Positions 1 to 5,694 of a DNA stretch of 19,656 nt are shown piece after piece; within the stretch, counting starts at the first letter, position 1; every line of letters starts with the position of its first letter. Below the pieces are notes generated by a model, which made no database searches, was not told where the DNA came from, and saw only the letters and a program-made list of their open reading frames with translations. This stretch comes from Peptococcus simiae (GTDB lineage: Bacteria; Bacillota; Peptococcia; Peptococcales; Peptococcaceae): positions 1 through 19,656 of the forward strand of contig NZ_JBJUVG010000018.1 in the NCBI RefSeq assembly GCF_046097595.1, given 5' to 3'. A program made the position numbers and the translations under genes.

Positions 1-106
<106 letters not shown>

Positions 107-112
107 AAAACC

Positions 113-132
113 TGTAACGGAGAACCGTTACA
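113..132 (+). other. Hairpin in the 16S trailer
   Basis: A perfect 8-bp stem TGTAACGG / CCGTTACA with loop AGAA lies 11 bases after the mature 16S end. No U-run follows. It may be a processing signal or a stabilising trailer hairpin. In standard rRNA operons the trailer pairs with the 16S leader for RNase III; whether this one does cannot be seen because the leader is outside the window. Confidence 0.6.
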
Positions 133-173
133 AAAATGATATTTACCTTGTTTGGCCTGTTTAGTTTATTAAG

Positions 174-201
174 CGCATGAGCATCCGCTCATGCGTTTTT
201 T
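174..201 (+). terminator. Intrinsic terminator of the 16S transcript
   Basis: A 9-bp stem CGCATGAGC / GCTCATGCG with loop ATCC is followed directly by a run of T. It would end transcription about 70 bases after the mature 16S end, so this 16S copy appears to be transcribed without 23S or 5S. Confidence 0.88.
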
Positions 202-275
202 ATTTGCCTTTTATTGATACGAAAGCTGTGCTCCGGGCCGGTCTTTCACAATAAGGGATTTTTAAAGGTTGACAT

Positions 276-668
276 ATGAAAGCAACATACCCAATCATCA
301 TCCATCAAGCGGACCAAACGGGCTATCATTTTGTTGAAATACCCGATTTCGGCGGCTTTACTCAGGGAAAGGACTTGAATGACTGCCTGGAGATGGCTCA
401 AGATTACATTAACCTTAGCGTCATTGATTTGGAGGATCACAATGTGCCCATTCCGCCGTCTTCAGATATCAATTGCTTAGAGATTGGACCGGGTCAAGTG
501 AAAAGCCTGGTCGCTATAGATACCATCTCATACCGGCGGGCAACAAATAGCCGTCCGGTGAAAAAAACCTTGACCATTCCCAGTTGGTTAAATAAGAAGG
601 CGGAGCAAAATAACATTAACTTTTCTCAAACGCTCCAAGAGGCCCTGATTAATAAGCTTTACCAATAA
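276..668 (+). CDS. HicB-like antitoxin (orphan)
   Basis: This is a 130-residue protein. Residues 1-75 match the HicB partial-RNase-H fold: a start like MKATYPIIIHQ, then a GYHFVEIPDFGGFTQGKD segment and a conserved C-terminal helix (DCLEMAQDYI). Residues 95-130 (KKTLTIPSWLNKKAEQ onward) look like a ribbon-helix-helix DNA-binding domain, as in HicB antitoxins that repress their own operon. The ATG is preceded by AAAGG at a short distance. HicB normally neutralises HicA, a roughly 60-80-residue mRNA-cleaving toxin encoded next to it. No HicA-like ORF exists on either side (16S terminator upstream, terminator at 724 downstream), so this is a solitary copy, either a regulator on its own or one acting on a distant toxin. 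Family assignment is firm; function is inferred. Confidence 0.82.
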   Translation: MKATYPIIIHQADQTGYHFVEIPDFGGFTQGKDLNDCLEMAQDYINLSVIDLEDHNVPIPPSSDINCLEIGPGQVKSLVAIDTISYRRATNSRPVKKTLTIPSWLNKKAEQNNINFSQTLQEALINKLYQ

Positions 669-723
669 AGGCTGGCCATATTTTTAAGATCAATCATCTC
701 AATCGAACATTTCCTGCTAAATA

Positions 724-755
724 AGCCCAACCGGACCGTCCGGCTGGGCTTTTTT
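724..755 (+). terminator. Intrinsic terminator after hicB-like gene
   Basis: AGCCCAACCGGA and TCCGGCTGGGCT form a 12-bp stem with a single mismatch, followed by TTTTTT. It ends the hicB-like transcript about 55 bases after the stop. Confidence 0.88.
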
Positions 756-1046
756 CGTGTTTTGTCCCTTAGTCGGTAAAATTTCCACCTAAAGCAGATA
801 AAAGCCGGAACAAAAAGGGGGCTATTCCACAGCAAATAACAATGAATGAATAAAAGTGCTTGTCACTTTTGCCTGGGTAAAGGCTGAAAAAGCCCCTAAA
901 AAATGAGAACACAAGTACCCAACCCCTTGTAACTATTACAACCCCCCTCCCAGGAAATCCCGCCGTTGAGGGAATATACTTGTATTAATCTTGCAGGCCG
1001 TCAAAAAAACATTGGTAACAATAGAATGACAGTTGTCTACAAATGA
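756..1046. other. Intergenic stretch without a convincing gene
   Basis: I see no coding region here. It holds a small hairpin (AAAAGTG / CACTTTT, 852-870) without a following U-run and a C-rich block near 917-955. The only clear signal is the promoter at its right edge. Confidence 0.5.
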
Positions 1047-1075
1047 TTGAAAGCCGGTTCCCCCTGTGCTATGAT
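1047..1075 (+). promoter_or_regulatory. Sigma-A-type promoter of the NlpC/P60 gene
   Basis: TTGAAA (1047-1052), a 17-base spacer and TATGAT (1070-1075) make a near-consensus vegetative promoter. The expected start near 1082 leaves a leader of only about 23 bases, which includes the AAAGGAAG ribosome site. Confidence 0.8.
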
Positions 1076-1104
1076 TTACAGCGTGTTAGAAAGGAAGTGT
1101 AGTT

Positions 1105-2028
1105 TTGATAAAGAAGACACTATGCGCGGTCACCTTGGCCCTCGCTACGGTAGCAGCCGTCGGTTTAGGTGCGCAACCTGCTCAAGCAGCAGATCCGGTA
1201 TACTATGTCGCATCTCCGCAACAAAACGACTGGCACCAAGTCACGGTTGACCAACCTATTGTCAATCAAGAAGGCCTTATGTATATGCCCATCAATTCTA
1301 TTTTTAAAAACCTGGGCGTAGAAGTGGTCCTCAATCCTGATAACCAAGCCAATAAAATTAAACTCGTCAGCGGTCAAAACGCTTATGAGCTCTATACCTA
1401 CAGCGCTGATAACAAAAAATACGTTGGCGTTTCTGCCAATGGCCCCTGGTATCAATTGGCCCAATTCAACGGGACTAATTATATCCCCATGGCCTTCCTG
1501 CAAACCTTAACCAACCGGACCGTTGCGGTTTCCGGCGCCAATGTGGTCGCCTTTGTTGACCAAAAACCCGCCTGGGTCCAAACCCCCCAAGGCTATAAGA
1601 ACAATAATCCTTTTTGGCGTGGCATTATCCCCGCCTATACCTATACGCCTGTTGCCCCGGTCAGCACCAATGCTGCCCAAAGCGTCAACGGCAACACCGT
1701 CATCGCTTCTGCCCAAGCCTACATGGGTGTCCCCTATGTATGGGGCGGCATGAGCCCGGCCGGCTTTGACTGCTCCGGCTTAACCAGCTATGTTTTCGCC
1801 CAAAACGGTAAGTCCCTGCCCCGGACGGCAGCAGCCCAACAAAGCTTTGCCAAACCGGTGGCCTTCAATGACTTACAACCCGGCGACCTGGTTTTCTGGG
1901 GAGCCCCGGCCTACCACGTTGGCATCTATATCGGTGATGGCAAGTACATTCACGCACCGGCCCCCGGTCAGAGCGTTTCCGTCGGTACTTATACCGGCTT
2001 CCCCTTCACCGGTGCAGGTCGCGTATAA
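1105..2028 (+). CDS. Secreted NlpC/P60 cell-wall hydrolase with an N-terminal stalk-like domain
   Basis: This 307-residue exported protein starts at TTG, chosen because AAAGGAAG sits 7 bases upstream and the signal peptide begins there (MIKKTLCAVTLALATVAAVG, cleavage near AQA-AD at 28). Residues 50-150 resemble the copper-amine-oxidase N-like stalk fold (MPINSIFKNLGV and YIPMAFLQTL segments). A proline-rich linker precedes the NlpC/P60 domain (~195-307). Its catalytic Cys223 lies in FDCSG, His271 in HVGIYIGDG, and a third polar residue is His283 in YIHAP. Known members cleave D-gamma-glutamyl-diamino-acid bonds or related peptide bonds in peptidoglycan. It is monocistronic, between its own promoter and a terminator. 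The unusual part is the replacement of SH3 or LysM anchoring repeats by a stalk-type domain also found in the S-layer-like proteins of this window. Confidence 0.92.
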   Translation: MIKKTLCAVTLALATVAAVGLGAQPAQAADPVYYVASPQQNDWHQVTVDQPIVNQEGLMYMPINSIFKNLGVEVVLNPDNQANKIKLVSGQNAYELYTYSADNKKYVGVSANGPWYQLAQFNGTNYIPMAFLQTLTNRTVAVSGANVVAFVDQKPAWVQTPQGYKNNNPFWRGIIPAYTYTPVAPVSTNAAQSVNGNTVIASAQAYMGVPYVWGGMSPAGFDCSGLTSYVFAQNGKSLPRTAAAQQSFAKPVAFNDLQPGDLVFWGAPAYHVGIYIGDGKYIHAPAPGQSVSVGTYTGFPFTGAGRV

Positions 2029-2062
2029 GCTTATTTAGCCTACATTTAATAGCAAGCATTTA

Positions 2063-2095
2063 AGCGCCTTCTCTTAATGAGAAGGTGCTTTTTTT
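2063..2095 (+). terminator. Intrinsic terminator after the NlpC/P60 gene
   Basis: AGCGCCTTCTC pairs with GAGAAGGTGCT (one G-T wobble) across loop TTAAT, followed by seven T. Confidence 0.93.
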
Positions 2096-2184
2096 GCCCT
2101 CTCAGGGAAATGTAGCTAAAATAGTGCCCACTTGTTAAATAGTTGTAAAATAAGGCCGGATGGCGTGCAAATCAAGGTGACCTG

Positions 2185-2193
2185 TGGTACTAT
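2185..2193 (+). promoter_or_regulatory. Probable extended -10 promoter of the ltaS-like gene
   Basis: TG, one base, then TACTAT (2188-2193) is an extended -10 element. A recognisable -35 is missing (closest TGCAAA at 17-base spacing). A leader of about 70 bases would follow. Confidence 0.5.
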
Positions 2194-2269
2194 TAGACCA
2201 TTCATTAGAGATTCTTTACATAAAACATACCTTAACTTAGAAGGAAATTGACCAAGGAGGCCCTTTATT

Positions 2270-4255
2270 ATGAAAGAAAAACTCAAGGCCTTGGCGGTGC
2301 GCCTGCGTGGGCGGATTTTTACACGTGATGTAGCCAAGTTCCTTAGCAGCGGTGCCCTGGCGGCAGCTGTCCTCACCCTTGTTGTCCTCTTTATCGGATC
2401 CTGGGGATATGCCACCGGCCTGTTCACCAGCTATTTTACTAATCCCTTAACCCTATTACTGAACTTTTTACCTATTTATGCCTGCATCCTCCTGATTGGC
2501 CTCATCGTTCAGAGCCTGCGGGTCTCTGTTTTCCTATCCGGCCTCTTCTGGCTGGGTATCGCTGTCGGCAACATGGCTATGATCAACTGGCGCCATGCCG
2601 CCCTCAAGCCCGATGACCTGGCCCTGGCCATCCCCATGCTGAAAATCCTCCCCCACTACCTCAGTGAGCTGGACATCAGCCTGGCCTTTTACGCCCTGGC
2701 CGGCATCCTGGCCCTGGGCCTTTTTGCCCGGCTCATGCCGAAAACCCATTTTCACCCCCTGTCTCGGCTTCTGGCCGCCCTCCTTATTGTGGCCATTGGC
2801 GCCGGCACCGGCACAGCCGTCTATGCCAGCACCCCCCTCTACAAGAGCCAGTACCTGAAAAACCAGAAACAATGGTGCGACAGCACCGGCATCACCTACC
2901 GGCTCCATTCCGACCGTTACCAGGCCAATGGTGTTGTCTACTCCATGAGCTACAATACCAAGTTTGCCCTGGGCAATGACGAAGCCGGCTACAACCCGAC
3001 CAACGGCCAGGCCCTGGCTGAAAAATACGGGTCCGAACCCATCCCCAAAGACCAAAAAGTACACATCATCACCATCCTTTTAGAAAGCTACATGGACTTT
3101 TCCGATACCGCCAAGCCCTCCACCCTGCAATTCCCGGATGGCAACCCCTATGACCCCCTCCATGCCCTGCAAGACCGGTGCATCTCCGGGGAAATGATTA
3201 GCGATGTCTACGGTGGCGGTACCATTAATATTGAAACCGGCGTCCTGACCGGCCTCTACAAGCGGCACAATTACATCAACCGCCCCGGCCCGTCCAACGT
3301 CCGCTACTTCCTGGAAAACGGTTACACCACCGTCGCCATGCACCCCAACGACGGCTACTTCTACTCCCGCTTTGACCGCAACCCCAACCTGGGCTTCCAG
3401 AACTTTCTCTACACCCAGAACCATTTTAAAAACAACCTGAGTGAATACATGCCCGATAGCGTCCTCATGCCGGACATCAAAGCCCAGCTGGACCGCTACA
3501 AGGCCCAAGGCCCCACCTTCCTTTATGCTGCCACCATGCAGGGCCATGGCCCCTATAATTGCGTCAGCATCAAGGATAAAGAATGGTTCCCCTACCAGGA
3601 AGGCATGCGGCGGCCGGCCTACGTCATGCTCAACAACTACTTTACCGACGTCAACCAAACCGCCACCGCCCTGACCGACCTCATCAATAGCCTGGAAAAC
3701 GATGACGAGCCCGTCATCGTCCTGGCCTTCGGCGACCATAGCCCCCGAATGGAAGAAGGTGGCTATGATATCCTGGGCCTCAAAGCCCCCGATGGCACCG
3801 TCCAGGCCAAACTCAACAACTACGCCACCCCCTACCTGATTTACGGCAATAACAAGGCCAAGGCCATGTTCAACACCAGCTTCACCGGTCAAGGCCCCAC
3901 CATCGACCCCGAACAGCTCATCTCCAACGTCCTCTTCAAAGAACTCGGCTGGCACGGCAATGCCTACCAGGCCTTCATGCAGGACATGGGCAACCGGGTC
4001 ACCTGCCAAAAACGGGACTTCTGGGTCGTCGACGGTCAACCCTCCGTCATCTACCCCCAGGAAATCAAGTCCATTCTGGATAATGTCGTGGATATCGACA
4101 TCTTCCACAAGCGGCAAAAATACGAGCCCGCCGACCAAATCGACGAACGGGCTAATGTTGATAAATACGAAAGCAACTCCCCTGCCGGCGCCGATCCCGA
4201 CTCCTCCGAAAACGCCGCCACCCGGGCCCAAACCGGCCAGTCCAAAGGCCGCTAA
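2270..4255 (+). CDS. LtaS/MdoB-family glycerophosphotransferase (lipoteichoic acid synthase-like)
   Basis: This 661-residue membrane enzyme begins at ATG, 9 bases after a perfect AAGGAGG. Five hydrophobic segments (about 25-50, 57-82, 85-105, 136-157, 165-187) are followed by an extracellular alkaline-phosphatase/sulfatase domain (~260-600). Metal and catalytic residues typical of LtaS are visible: Glu272 in LLESYMDF, the nucleophile Thr318 in YGGGTINIE, His426 in MQGHGPY, and Asp489-His490 in FGDHSP. Such enzymes transfer glycerol-1-phosphate from phosphatidylglycerol to a growing polyglycerophosphate chain on the outer membrane face. The last ~40 residues are hydrophilic and low-complexity, outside the fold. 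The coding strand is very C-rich (GCC, CTG, ACC codons). Family membership is secure, but whether it is the main LTA synthase, a primase or another phosphoglycerol transferase cannot be told. It is monocistronic with its own terminator. Confidence 0.9.
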   Translation: MKEKLKALAVRLRGRIFTRDVAKFLSSGALAAAVLTLVVLFIGSWGYATGLFTSYFTNPLTLLLNFLPIYACILLIGLIVQSLRVSVFLSGLFWLGIAVGNMAMINWRHAALKPDDLALAIPMLKILPHYLSELDISLAFYALAGILALGLFARLMPKTHFHPLSRLLAALLIVAIGAGTGTAVYASTPLYKSQYLKNQKQWCDSTGITYRLHSDRYQANGVVYSMSYNTKFALGNDEAGYNPTNGQALAEKYGSEPIPKDQKVHIITILLESYMDFSDTAKPSTLQFPDGNPYDPLHALQDRCISGEMISDVYGGGTINIETGVLTGLYKRHNYINRPGPSNVRYFLENGYTTVAMHPNDGYFYSRFDRNPNLGFQNFLYTQNHFKNNLSEYMPDSVLMPDIKAQLDRYKAQGPTFLYAATMQGHGPYNCVSIKDKEWFPYQEGMRRPAYVMLNNYFTDVNQTATALTDLINSLENDDEPVIVLAFGDHSPRMEEGGYDILGLKAPDGTVQAKLNNYATPYLIYGNNKAKAMFNTSFTGQGPTIDPEQLISNVLFKELGWHGNAYQAFMQDMGNRVTCQKRDFWVVDGQPSVIYPQEIKSILDNVVDIDIFHKRQKYEPADQIDERANVDKYESNSPAGADPDSSENAATRAQTGQSKGR

Positions 4256-4268
4256 ACCCTTATTAAGC

Positions 4269-4299
4269 AAAAACCACCGAGCAAATCGGTGGTTTTTTT
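4269..4299 (+). terminator. Terminator of the ltaS-like gene, member of a repeated hairpin family
   Basis: A 12-bp stem AAAAACCACCGA / TCGGTGGTTTTT with loop GCAAA precedes a T-run. The same core (ACCACCGAGCAAATCGGTGGT) reappears at 4657-4697, and variants at 5365-5398 and 5551-5590. Confidence 0.93.
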
Positions 4300-4346
4300 G
4301 TGGCCCGGTTCTTATCCTTCCTTCCGTCTAGCTGCCTGTAGAATAG
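4271..4346 (-). repeat. Decayed toxin-cassette copy 1
   Basis: About 76 bases match 4665-4742: terminator hairpin, GTGGSCCGGTT, TTCCGTCTAG, GCCTG. Read on the minus strand it keeps the register of the toxin-like ORF (FYRQLDGRKDKNRATK against YRYICRRLDGKSDNNRPTK), but it has no start codon with a ribosome site and its hydrophobic N-terminal part is gone. The copy now serves as the terminator region of the ltaS-like gene. Confidence 0.7.
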
Positions 4347-4445
4347 GGTTAGAGGGCACTTGCCAGGACTTGCTATAGGAGAAAAGCGGCCCCTCCATCT
4401 AGAGGTTTAACCTGTTTCAGGGGTCCATTCAATGGCAATCAAGTC

Positions 4446-4486
4446 CTATTTAGGAAAAGTTCCGAAATGGAATTATTTCTAAATAG
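4446..4486. repeat. Long imperfect inverted repeat (hairpin)
   Basis: CTATTTAGGAAAAGTTCC (4446-4463) and GGAATTATTTCTAAATAG (4469-4486) pair at 17 of 18 positions (two G-T wobbles, one A-A mismatch) around loop GAAAT. No U-run follows on either strand and no ORF is present. It may be a structured RNA, an mRNA-stabilising hairpin or the remnant of a miniature element. The remainder of 4350-4590 shows nothing recognisable. Confidence 0.6.
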
Positions 4487-4593
4487 AATGCTTAAACGAG
4501 GCGTCCGGGTGTTGATGACTTCAGTAAAAAGGCCTTGCTAAGTAAGTGTTATTGCCGGGGCTTTTGAATACGCGTAGGGAAAATGGGAGGCCC

Positions 4594-4622
4594 TTGCTAC
4601 ATAAAACCCTAAGTGCTATACT
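4594..4622 (+). promoter_or_regulatory. Promoter of a small plus-strand RNA, convergent to the toxin-like gene
   Basis: TTGCTA (4594-4599), 17 bases, TATACT (4617-4622), with a TG extension at 4614-4615. The string GTGCTATACT is the same as in the toxin promoter on the other strand (4853-4845). Confidence 0.7.
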
Positions 4623-4795
4623 AAAGCTAGGGAAAAAGAAGTGATCAACATATGTGCACAAAAAGAACCACCGAGCAAATCGGTGGTTCTTTTTGTGGGC
4701 CGGTTGTTATCGCTCTTTCCGTCTAGCCGCCTGCAGATATAGCGGTAAAGGATACCTGCCGTGACGGAAAGGAAAAAAGAAGCGATCATATACAT
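4616..4795 (-). CDS. Small membrane peptide, type I toxin-like
   Basis: Reading starts at the ATG (minus strand, 4795) directly after GGGAGGTGT at ideal spacing; the frame runs upstream but that part is leader. The peptide begins MYMIASFFLSVTAGILYRYI, one membrane helix (about residues 2-18), followed by a basic/polar tail CRRLDGKSDNNRPTK. This hydrophobic helix with a YxxCxxLDG junction is like short membrane peptides common in Bacillota and resembles type I toxins in size and layout. The frame runs through the terminator hairpin to a TAG at 4616-4618 (59 codons); the natural product may be shorter. The leader can fold so that part of the GG-rich ribosome site is paired (CCAATCTG with CAGGTGG). 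Toxicity is inferred, not shown. Confidence 0.5.
   Translation of the reverse strand: MYMIASFFLSVTAGILYRYICRRLDGKSDNNRPTKRTTDLLGGSFCAHMLITSFSLALV
4629..4697 (+). ncRNA. Putative antisense RNA (type I antitoxin candidate)
   Basis: A transcript of about 65-70 bases is predicted from the promoter at 4594-4622 to the bidirectional terminator. It is complementary to the 3' part of the toxin-like ORF and its terminator. This convergent, 3'-overlapping arrangement is the one known for B. subtilis txpA/ratA and bsrG/SR4. Its first bases (TAAAGCTAGGGAAAAAGAAGT) recur in variant form after the -10 elements at 5166 and 5325. No RNA evidence is available here; the call rests on promoter, terminator and repetition. 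Confidence 0.5.
4657..4697. terminator. Long bidirectional terminator hairpin
   Basis: A perfect 18-bp stem (4657-4674 with 4680-4697) around loop GCAAA has an A-run on one side and a T-run on the other, so it can stop transcription from both directions: the toxin-like mRNA from the right and the small RNA from the left. Confidence 0.88.
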
Positions 4796-4844
4796 AGGGC
4801 ACACCTCCCACCTGTTGTCAGATTGGAGAGATAACAACGAAGAT

Positions 4845-4853
4845 AGTATAGCA
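4845..4853 (-). promoter_or_regulatory. Extended -10 promoter of the toxin-like gene
   Basis: On the minus strand TGC TATACT gives an extended -10; the -35 is poor. The expected start near 4838 yields a leader of about 43 bases. The same TGCTATACT string is found on the minus strand at 5263-5255 ahead of the related leader. Confidence 0.55.
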
Positions 4854-4859
4854 CACTAT

Positions 4860-4888
4860 TTAACAAAAATAGACAAGCCTTGCATACT
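4860..4888 (+). promoter_or_regulatory. Promoter of the 46-residue basic protein gene
   Basis: TTAACA (4860-4865), 17-base spacer, CATACT (4883-4888). It points away from the toxin-like gene, whose -10 is only a few bases to the left. Confidence 0.55.
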
Positions 4889-4921
4889 TATGAATATCCT
4901 CTCTATATAGGAGGTCATCCC

Positions 4922-5062
4922 GTGAAAAAGAAGAGGTCCTCCAGGACCGAAGCCGGTCACAAGGCCGCTAAAACCCGCATGATTGATAATCAAACTTTGG
5001 CCCTTCATTCCAAGCGGCTCATGCAAAAGAACAAAAGGGCTTACCAAGCCCTGGCTAAATGA
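4922..5062 (+). CDS. Small basic protein of unknown function (46 aa)
   Basis: The GTG start at 4922 is chosen over upstream in-frame codons because TAGGAGGT lies 7 bases before it. The product (MKKKRSSRTEAGHKAAKTRM and onward to a KNKRAYQALAK end) is strongly basic, with no hydrophobic segment, and probably helical. I do not recognise the family. High Lys/Arg content would suit nucleic-acid or ribosome binding, but that is a guess. It sits between the intact toxin-like cassette and a deleted copy, with a promoter of its own and no clear terminator directly behind. The ribosome site is the main reason to believe it is a gene. Confidence 0.55.
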   Translation: MKKKRSSRTEAGHKAAKTRMIDNQTLALHSKRLMQKNKRAYQALAK

Positions 5063-5198
5063 CTCCTCCGGCCAAAGATCTGTCGTTCAGTCCTAGATGA
5101 GCCTGCATGAAGCCGCTTGACCGGCATAAGGTCATCAAGCCCTTGCAAAAAAATAGGCAAGCAGGTATAATAGACCTAGGAGAAAAATTTATTACCAT
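5055..5198 (-). pseudogene. Leader and start of a second toxin-like cassette, body lost
   Basis: On the minus strand TGCTATACT, a leader and GGGGAGGTG ahead of an ATG (5198) repeat the layout of the 4795 gene. The leader forms CCCC-A-GCTGT-TTTT-ACAGC-GGA-GGGG, which hides the ribosome site. After the start, however, the frame gives MVINFSPRSIIPACLFFCKG and onward (47 codons) with no match to the hydrophobic toxin-like peptide, and it runs at once into a plus-strand promoter. I read this as a deletion derivative that keeps the two promoters but not the toxin body; a genuine different peptide cannot be excluded. Confidence 0.35.
5143..5171 (+). promoter_or_regulatory. Strong plus-strand promoter antisense to the cassette leader
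   Basis: TTGCAA (5143-5148), 17 bases, TATAAT (5166-5171): near consensus. The downstream bases TAGACCTAGGAGAAAAA match those of the antisense-RNA promoter at 4617. The RNA would run across the ribosome site of the minus-strand leader, perhaps to the terminator at 5365-5398 (about 220 bases). No plus-strand ORF with a ribosome site follows. Confidence 0.75.
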
Positions 5199-5254
5199 TA
5201 GGTTCACCTCCCCTCCGCTGTAAAAACAGCTGGGGATTGGAAGTCCTTGACGCA

Positions 5255-5263
5255 AGTATAGCA
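5255..5263 (-). promoter_or_regulatory. Extended -10 promoter of the deleted cassette
   Basis: Minus strand TGC TATACT, identical in nine bases to the promoter of the intact toxin-like gene. The best -35 (TTTAGT, 17-base spacing) is weak. Confidence 0.5.
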
Positions 5264-5321
5264 TATGAAAACCGGACTAAACAGATGTTCTTGTCAACTT
5301 GATCAAGTTAAAGGCTGCCAC

Positions 5322-5398
5322 TGGGATACTAAAACTAGGCAAAATGAAATGACGACATGTAAGTAAAAAAACCACCGAGGGGAGTCGGTGGTTTTTTT
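5322..5398 (+). repeat. Cassette copy 3: small-RNA promoter remnant and terminator
   Basis: An extended -10 (TG, G, GATACT at 5325-5330) without a good -35 is followed by TAAAACTAGGCAAAATGAAATGA, close to 4617-4645, and ends in a 14-bp terminator AAAAAAACCACCGA / TCGGTGGTTTTTTT with loop GGGGAG (5365-5398). It aligns with the antisense-RNA unit of 4617-4697, but the loop has changed. Confidence 0.65.
5365..5398. terminator. Bidirectional terminator of cassette copy 3
   Basis: The 14-bp perfect stem flanked by A7 and T7 can act on either strand. Confidence 0.88.
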
Positions 5399-5470
5399 CT
5401 GGCCTTTAGCTTTCGCTAGGCCGCCGCCCCTGACGCTGGCGGGAGCCTGCAGCGGATAAAAAATACCCGA
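5399..5470 (-). pseudogene. Decayed toxin body of cassette copy 3
   Basis: On the minus strand GGTATTTTTTATCCGCT and GCAGGC, then GGCGGCCTAGCGAAAGC, recall the toxin-like gene (GGTATCCTTTACCGCT, GCAGGCGG, CTAGACGGAAAG). The frame gives GIFYPLQAPA and has no start codon with a ribosome site. The similarity is short and I am only moderately sure of it. Confidence 0.4.
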
Positions 5471-5487
5471 ATGGGTTACATTAAGCC

Positions 5488-5515
5488 TTGCTGAAATCCA
5501 TCCCAGGGGTATAAT
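5488..5515 (+). promoter_or_regulatory. Promoter of a ~69-base RNA (cassette copy 4)
   Basis: TTGCTG (5488-5493), 16 bases, TATAAT (5510-5515). Expected start near 5522. Confidence 0.7.
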
Positions 5516-5521
5516 TGCCTT

Positions 5522-5590
5522 GGAACACTGGAATCATCATGGTTTCATTTAGAAGAAAGCCTACCGAGCAATCGGTGGGCTTTCTTCTTT
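5522..5590 (+). ncRNA. Putative small RNA of cassette copy 4
   Basis: The interval from a good promoter to a very strong terminator is about 69 bases, the same size as the RNA predicted at 4629-4697, and the terminator has the same ACCGAGCAA-TCGGT core. A 17-codon ATG frame exists but lacks a ribosome site and runs into the hairpin, so I favour a noncoding RNA. Its toxin partner on the minus strand is not recognisable. Confidence 0.5.
5551..5590. terminator. 17-bp bidirectional terminator with GCAA tetraloop
   Basis: AGAAGAAAGCCTACCGA pairs with TCGGTGGGCTTTCTTCT (one T-G wobble) around GCAA, followed by TTT. It may also end the minus-strand PPK2 transcript. Confidence 0.85.
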
Positions 5591-5626
5591 GATATCGCCG
5601 GCCCGCTTGTCGCGGCAGCCATCGGT

Positions 5627-5662
5627 CCGGCAGGTTGACAGGTTAGGCCTGCCGGGCCTTTT
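5627..5662 (+). other. Hairpin downstream of the PPK2 gene
   Basis: CCGGCAGG (5627-5634) pairs with CCTGCCGG (5648-5655), followed by GCCTTTTA. It is a weak terminator on the plus strand; no U-run exists on the minus strand, where the PPK2 gene would need it. Confidence 0.4.
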
Positions 5663-5694
5663 ACATGGCCAGCCCGCCCGACCCGCCTGCTGCC

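Noticed and set aside
2534..3064. 176-codon minus-strand frame inside the ltaS-like gene
   Set aside because: Lies wholly within the coding frame of the membrane region and has no start signals.
3080..4270. 396-codon open frame on the minus strand opposite the ltaS-like gene
   Set aside because: It is a shadow of a C-rich gene: low-complexity Gly/Val/Asp-rich translation, no ribosome site, and the plus-strand protein has clear family motifs.
4654..4722. Plus-strand ATG frame through the 4657-4697 hairpin (MCTKRTTEQIGG...)
   Set aside because: No proper ribosome site, and the frame consists mainly of the terminator stem; the RNA is better read as noncoding.
5534..5590. 17-codon plus-strand frame MVSFRRKPTEQSVGFLL in cassette copy 4
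   Set aside because: No ribosome site, and more than half of it is the terminator hairpin.
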